This document shows positions 60,893-64,000 of a stretch of 64,000 nucleotides of DNA, one piece after another (within the stretch, counting starts at the first letter, position 1; every line of letters starts with the position of its first letter). The translations under genes were made by a program, and so were the position numbers. Under the pieces are notes generated by a model. That model was not told the origin of the DNA and made no database searches. It saw only the letters and a list, made by a program, of their open reading frames with translations. This DNA comes from Fictibacillus norfolkensis (GTDB lineage Bacteria > Bacillota > Bacilli > Bacillales > Fictibacillaceae): the NCBI RefSeq assembly GCF_014836645.1, contig NZ_JACSQM010000004.1:186001-250000 (forward strand), given 5' to 3'.

Positions 60893-60972
60893 TTTATCGA
60901 GAAAGTTTTATGAACAATAGGTAAAGCAAAGATCAATGAAATGAAGAAAATTATCTAGGAAGAGGTTTAATC

Positions 60973-61374
60973 ATGAAAAAATTACTTTTAGTATTAGCAA
61001 CAATGATGATGATGTTAGTGGGCTGTGGAACGACTGAAACGAAGGAACCAGCTGATCAGCCGAAACAAGAAGAAACGAAGAAAGAACAAGTAACGGTTGA
61101 GATCACGAAAGATAACGGAAAAGAAAAGGTTACGGAAAAGAAAGTCGAAATTGCAAAAGATGCGACGATCATGGACGTGATGCAAGATAACTTTAAGATT
61201 GAAACTCAATACGATGGTGCTTTTATAAGCAGTATTGAAGGCGTGGCTGGAAGCGAACAAGAGAAAACATCTTGGTTCTTTTCTGTAAACGGTGAAGAAG
61301 CGATGAAGGGTGCTAAGGATATTACGTTAAAACCTGGCGATGTAGTAGAATTTGATCTTCACAAATATGAATAA
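60973..61374 (+). CDS. Lipoprotein with DUF4430 (transcobalamin-like) domain
   Basis: A 133-residue exported lipoprotein. Residues 1-19 are a signal peptide with lipobox LVGC (MKKLLLVLATMMMMLVGCG), followed by a charged, Glu/Lys/Gln-rich linker (residues 20-40). The rest resembles DUF4430, the beta-grasp domain related to the C-terminal half of transcobalamin and intrinsic factor: ATIMDVMQDNFKIETQYDGA, then TSWFFSVNGEEAMKGAKDIT and LKPGDVVEFDLHKYE. ATG 60973 follows GGAAGAGG. The cobalamin riboswitch upstream and the ECF S-subunit gene overlapping its end support a role in cobalamin capture outside the cell (inference). Confidence 0.8.
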   Translation: MKKLLLVLATMMMMLVGCGTTETKEPADQPKQEETKKEQVTVEITKDNGKEKVTEKKVEIAKDATIMDVMQDNFKIETQYDGAFISSIEGVAGSEQEKTSWFFSVNGEEAMKGAKDITLKPGDVVEFDLHKYE

Positions 61375-61897
61375 GCTGACAGTTAAACGAATTACGATCA
61401 TCGCCTTACTTGCTGCTATATTGACAGTAGGTAGAATCGCCTTTGCTATGATACCCAATGTTCAGCCGAATACGACGATACTCATTCTTGCTTCATTCGT
61501 ACTCGGTCCAGCTCAAGGGCTGTTACTTGCCATACTAAGCACGATAACAACAAATCTTTTTTTAGGACATGGCTTGTGGACGTTCGGTCAGATGTTTGCG
61601 TGGGGGCTGATAGCCGTTATGAGCGCATACTTAGGCAAATACAGACATAACATACCTTGGTTGTTGCTTCCTATCTATGCAGGATTCTGTGGCTTTTTGT
61701 TTGGTTTCATCATGTCCGTAATCTTTGGTGGAATCATCATGCAGAAATTCTGGCCGTATTACTTAGCGAGTCTTCCTTTTGATCTAAATCACGCTATTGG
61801 TAACGTAGTATTCTTTATCGTTCTTTACAAACCACTTCTTTATGTAATGGAAAATTATATTAATAAAGATGTAAGTCAAAAAGCTGCCTTTGAATAG
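61367..61897 (+). CDS. ECF transporter S component, probably for cobalamin (CbrT-like)
   Basis: A 176-residue integral membrane S subunit with six helices. VKRITIIALLAAILTVGRIA and the conserved region LILASFVLGPAQGLLLAIL are ECF-type S component features. It starts at ATG 61367, overlapping the DUF4430 lipoprotein by 8 bp without a strong ribosome site of its own, so translation is probably coupled. A riboswitch for cobalamin controls the pair. The energising EcfA/EcfT subunits are not in this window and may be shared. Substrate is inferred from regulation, not read from the binding site. Confidence 0.75.
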   Translation: MNKLTVKRITIIALLAAILTVGRIAFAMIPNVQPNTTILILASFVLGPAQGLLLAILSTITTNLFLGHGLWTFGQMFAWGLIAVMSAYLGKYRHNIPWLLLPIYAGFCGFLFGFIMSVIFGGIIMQKFWPYYLASLPFDLNHAIGNVVFFIVLYKPLLYVMENYINKDVSQKAAFE

Positions 61898-61913
61898 GTA
61901 GCTTTTTTTTCTT
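61878..61913 (+). terminator. Terminator of the DUF4430-ECF operon
   Basis: AAAAGCTGCC (61879-61888) pairs with GGTAGCTTTT (61897-61906), then further Ts; one G-T pair. Confidence 0.8.
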
Positions 61914-61987
61914 TAAAAACCGGTTCAAAATGTTCTATAGCTGAATAGGATGATAAAGTTGAATTTACTTTTACCTAGGAGGACCCT

Positions 61988-62077
61988 ATGCGAGATTATC
62001 TGAACCGTTTTTTTGCTGTGATTTTTTTAATGATGTGCTTAAGCGTTTTATTTATCGGAGTCAAATTGGGAGCATAA
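61988..62077 (+). CDS. 29-residue single-helix membrane peptide
   Basis: A short open frame from ATG 61988 (preceded by CCTAGGAGGACCCT, a strong ribosome site) to TAA at 62075-62077. The product starts MRDYLNRFFAVIFLMMCLSV and is nearly all hydrophobic, with Arg and Asp at the N-terminus and a single Lys near the end, so a single membrane helix with N-in topology is likely. It stands alone between terminators and hisJ. Membrane micropeptides of this size in Bacillaceae often act on larger membrane complexes; the partner is unknown. Confidence 0.6.
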   Translation: MRDYLNRFFAVIFLMMCLSVLFIGVKLGA

Positions 62078-62139
62078 ACTCTTGAACGAACAAGGAATTC
62101 ATGGTACATATGGTAAAACGTTTTAAAAAGGAGATTAAT

Positions 62140-62952
62140 ATGCTAACAGATTACCATTCTCATCTCGAAAAAGGAACATTAACGATCGATTATCTAAAAC
62201 AATTTGTAGACACGGCAAAAGAGAAGGGAATACAAGAGTTTGGGATCTCGGAACACGCGTATCACTTTTATGAAACAAAAAACATCGTATCAAAACCATG
62301 GATGGAAGAAAGACGCTATTACAAGATGGACGATTATGTGAATCTTTTTAAAAAAGCAGATCAGTTGGAAATGGACGTTCGAATGTCGATCGAAATGGAT
62401 TATACGCCAGGAAAGCACACTGAGATGGAAGCTTTCATAAAGTCCTATCCATTCGATTATGTGATCGGTTCTGTACATTGGGTCGAAGATTTTGGGATAG
62501 ATCTTGCCGAATACCGAAAAGAATGGGACCGTCGAGATCTTTATGAAACGTATCGTTCGTACTATGATCAAATTGTAACACTTGCAGAATCAAATCTATT
62601 TGATATTGTTGGACATATCGATCTAGTCAAGATTTTTAAATATGTTCCTACTGACCAAGAATTTTTATTAGAACAGTATGAGCGCATAACGGATGCGTTA
62701 AAAGATTCAAAAACATGTGTAGAGATCTCATCTGCAGGACTACGTAAACCTGTCGGACGAATCTATCCAGAACCAGACCTTCTATCCCTTTGCTATAAAA
62801 AAGGGATACCGATCGTACTCTCTTCAGATGCTCATGAACCTCACCAAGTTGGAGAGAATTATGAGGCGACTATAAAGCTTGCAAAAGAGATCGGTTACAC
62901 GAAGTTAATGACTTTTCAGGATGGGGAAAGAAAAGAAGTAGATTTAGGATAA
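62140..62952 (+). CDS. hisJ: Histidinol-phosphatase, PHP family (HisJ-like)
   Basis: A 270-residue PHP-fold phosphatase for the last dephosphorylation step before histidinol in histidine synthesis. Metal ligands are in DYHSHLEKGT, GISEHAYHF, SIEMDYTPG, VIGSVHWVEDFG, VGHIDLVKIF and LSSDAHEPHQVG. ATG 62140 follows AAAAGGAGATTAAT; in-frame codons upstream from 62101 are less likely. B. subtilis HisJ (YtvP) is 268 residues. Other PHP phosphatases cannot be fully excluded, since no other his gene is nearby. Confidence 0.85.
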   Translation: MLTDYHSHLEKGTLTIDYLKQFVDTAKEKGIQEFGISEHAYHFYETKNIVSKPWMEERRYYKMDDYVNLFKKADQLEMDVRMSIEMDYTPGKHTEMEAFIKSYPFDYVIGSVHWVEDFGIDLAEYRKEWDRRDLYETYRSYYDQIVTLAESNLFDIVGHIDLVKIFKYVPTDQEFLLEQYERITDALKDSKTCVEISSAGLRKPVGRIYPEPDLLSLCYKKGIPIVLSSDAHEPHQVGENYEATIKLAKEIGYTKLMTFQDGERKEVDLG

Positions 62953-62960
62953 ACACACAT

Positions 62961-62992
62961 AAAAAAGCTCTGCATCATGCAGAGCTTTTTGC
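62961..62992. terminator. Bidirectional terminator between hisJ and serA
   Basis: AAAAAGCTCTGCAT (62962-62975) pairs with ATGCAGAGCTTTTT (62977-62990); convergent genes on both sides. Confidence 0.85.
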
Positions 62993-63002
62993 TATCTTGA
63001 TA

Positions 63003-64000
63003 CTATAGATCCAAAGGTTTGCACACGAGAAGATCCTCAATGCTCCTCAGCTCTTTCTGAGTAGATTCTGGAAGCTGCGTGTCAAAGGTAAGGACCATCA
63101 TGGCTTCACCGCCAGCTGATTTCCGCCCAACGTGCATCGTTGCGATATTTATGCTGCGTTCTCCTAAGAAAGCTCCTACTTTTCCGATAATTCCTGGTGT
63201 GTCACGATGCTCGATGTACAGAAGAGATCCTTGTGGTACAAAATCAACCGTATAACCGTTCAACTTGATGATTCGGCCTCCAAAACCTTTAACAAGTGTT
63301 GCTGAAAGAGTAAACGTTGTGTTCAGGCCAGTGACTTTTACGTGGATGATATTCGGATAACCGTGATCGTCTGTCCCGTGCTTTTCACCGATTACGATTC
63401 CTTGTTCCTTTGCGGCCACCATACTGTTTACATCGTTAACAGGGCGGTCTAGTCTCGTTTTTAGGAAGCCACACAAAAAACTGCGTGTAAGGGAAGTAGT
63501 ATCAGTTTCAGATAATGATCCCCCGTAGCCGATCGAAATCTCTGAAACAGGTTCTTTAAAGAACTGAGTCGTAAAAGAACCAAGAAGATTTGAGAAATCA
63601 TAATAAGCAATCAGTTTCTCATACGTATCTTTTGATAGTGAAGGGAAGTTCACCGCGTGTTTTAAAGGTTGATGTAAAAAATGCGATCGAATCTCATCGC
63701 TCGCCATATAGGCTACATTTTTCTGCGCTTGCACAGTGGATGCAGCGATATGAGGTGTAACGATCACTTTAGGATGATCGACTAAAGAGCGGCTTACAGG
63801 CGGTTCTTGTTCGAAAACGTCAAGAGCGCAGCCAGATAGATGTTCGTTATCTAAGTAGTGTAGAAGAGCTTCCTCATCGATGATGCCTCCACGAGCACAG
63901 TTTAAGATAAACGCACCTTTTTTAGCATATTTTAAGTTATCAAGATTTAATAGTTTATGGGTATCTTTTGTAAGCGGGGTATGAACGGTGATAACGTCAC
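63003..64000 (-). CDS. serA: D-3-phosphoglycerate dehydrogenase, 3' part (5' end beyond the window)
   Basis: The C-terminal 331 residues of SerA, the NAD-dependent enzyme that commits 3-phosphoglycerate to serine synthesis. The frame stays open to base 64000. Motifs seen, from the truncated end: HTPLTKDTHKLLN, NCARGGIIDEEALLHYLDN, GCALDVFEQEPPV (catalytic Glu) and VTPHIAAST (catalytic His). Then come an allosteric-substrate-binding (ASB) domain and a C-terminal ACT domain (HRDTPGIIGKVGAFLGERSI, GRKSAGGEAMMVLTFD). Relatives are about 525-530 residues, so about 200 are missing. The ACT domain suggests serine feedback as in other SerA. Confidence 0.94.
   Translation of the reverse strand, partial: DVITVHTPLTKDTHKLLNLDNLKYAKKGAFILNCARGGIIDEEALLHYLDNEHLSGCALDVFEQEPPVSRSLVDHPKVIVTPHIAASTVQAQKNVAYMASDEIRSHFLHQPLKHAVNFPSLSKDTYEKLIAYYDFSNLLGSFTTQFFKEPVSEISIGYGGSLSETDTTSLTRSFLCGFLKTRLDRPVNDVNSMVAAKEQGIVIGEKHGTDDHGYPNIIHVKVTGLNTTFTLSATLVKGFGGRIIKLNGYTVDFVPQGSLLYIEHRDTPGIIGKVGAFLGERSINIATMHVGRKSAGGEAMMVLTFDTQLPESTQKELRSIEDLLVCKPLDL

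Noticed and set aside
62107..62125. cre-like GTAAAACGTTTTAA ahead of hisJ
   Set aside because: Lacks the TG...CA ends required by the cre consensus; overlaps the ribosome-site region by chance.
1..64000. CRISPR array, transposase, integrase of a mobile element, rRNA or tRNA genes, prophage
   Set aside because: None seen. The only tyrosine recombinase is chromosomal XerD, and the only regularly spaced repeats are the five 21-bp units, which have no spacers.

Overview
The window is chromosomal core DNA of a low-GC, endospore-forming Bacillota bacterium of the family Bacillaceae. Gene content and order follow the yqj-yqk-spoIIA-spoVA-lysA-scp-res region of Bacillus subtilis, and many proteins look like direct orthologues. 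Some neighbours (ZIP transporter, RND pump with a PadR regulator, ketone-body gene cluster, B12-controlled lipoprotein plus ECF S component) and an abundant ~128-bp intergenic repeat suggest a relative such as Fictibacillus rather than B. subtilis itself. The genus cannot be fixed from the sequence alone. I saw no phage, insertion sequence, CRISPR array, rRNA or tRNA gene.

Layout. 1-15.1 kb: end of an acyl-CoA carboxylase gene, a PepT-like peptidase, a ScoC-like MarR regulator, DNA polymerase IV, a PAP2 phosphatase, old yellow enzyme, a glycerophosphodiesterase, proI under a proline T-box, yqjP-yqjQ, an SOS-controlled uvrX-yolD pair, a ZIP transporter and a sporulation-type autolysin. 15.1-21.1 kb: two HPr-fold proteins lacking the phospho-histidine, flanking a VTT membrane protein; a SwrC-like RND pump divergent from padR-yqkB with a probable operator between them. 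21.1-26.1 kb: mvaB, two thiolases and both subunits of a 3-oxoacid CoA-transferase, which together turn HMG-CoA into acetyl-CoA units. 26.1-35.3 kb: yqkF, mciZ (FtsZ inhibitor), nudF, an endonuclease Q homologue, spoIIM, fur, yqzK, xerD, then drm-punA-pdp for nucleoside salvage. 35.4-44.2 kb: dacF, spoIIAA-AB-sigF and the seven-gene spoVA operon, separated by 1 kb of duplicated repeats. 44.2-57.3 kb: lysine riboswitch-lysA, ppiB, ypuF, scpA-scpB, an alkylpyrone-type polyketide synthase pair, dacB-spmA-spmB, rluB and resABC. 57.8-64 kb: resDE, a cobalamin riboswitch with a DUF4430 lipoprotein and an ECF S subunit, a 29-residue membrane peptide, hisJ and the 3' part of serA.

How it works together. 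Much of the window serves sporulation: SpoIIAA/AB/SigF open the forespore programme; SpoIIM, DacF, DacB and SpmA/B remodel septum and cortex; SpoVA proteins carry dipicolinic acid; MciZ blocks late Z-rings. LysA also draws on the diaminopimelate branch that feeds dipicolinate. Three RNA leaders (proline T-box, lysine riboswitch, cobalamin riboswitch) and several DNA sites (LexA box, probable cre, probable PadR operator, probable SigH/SigF/SigE promoters) can be read from the sequence.

The least explained structure is the repeat family: seven copies, all intergenic, each an imperfect palindrome with GTTGATT/AATCAAC ends, including a duplicated repeat-spacer-repeat composite between sigF and spoVAA. 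No clear new multi-gene system was found.
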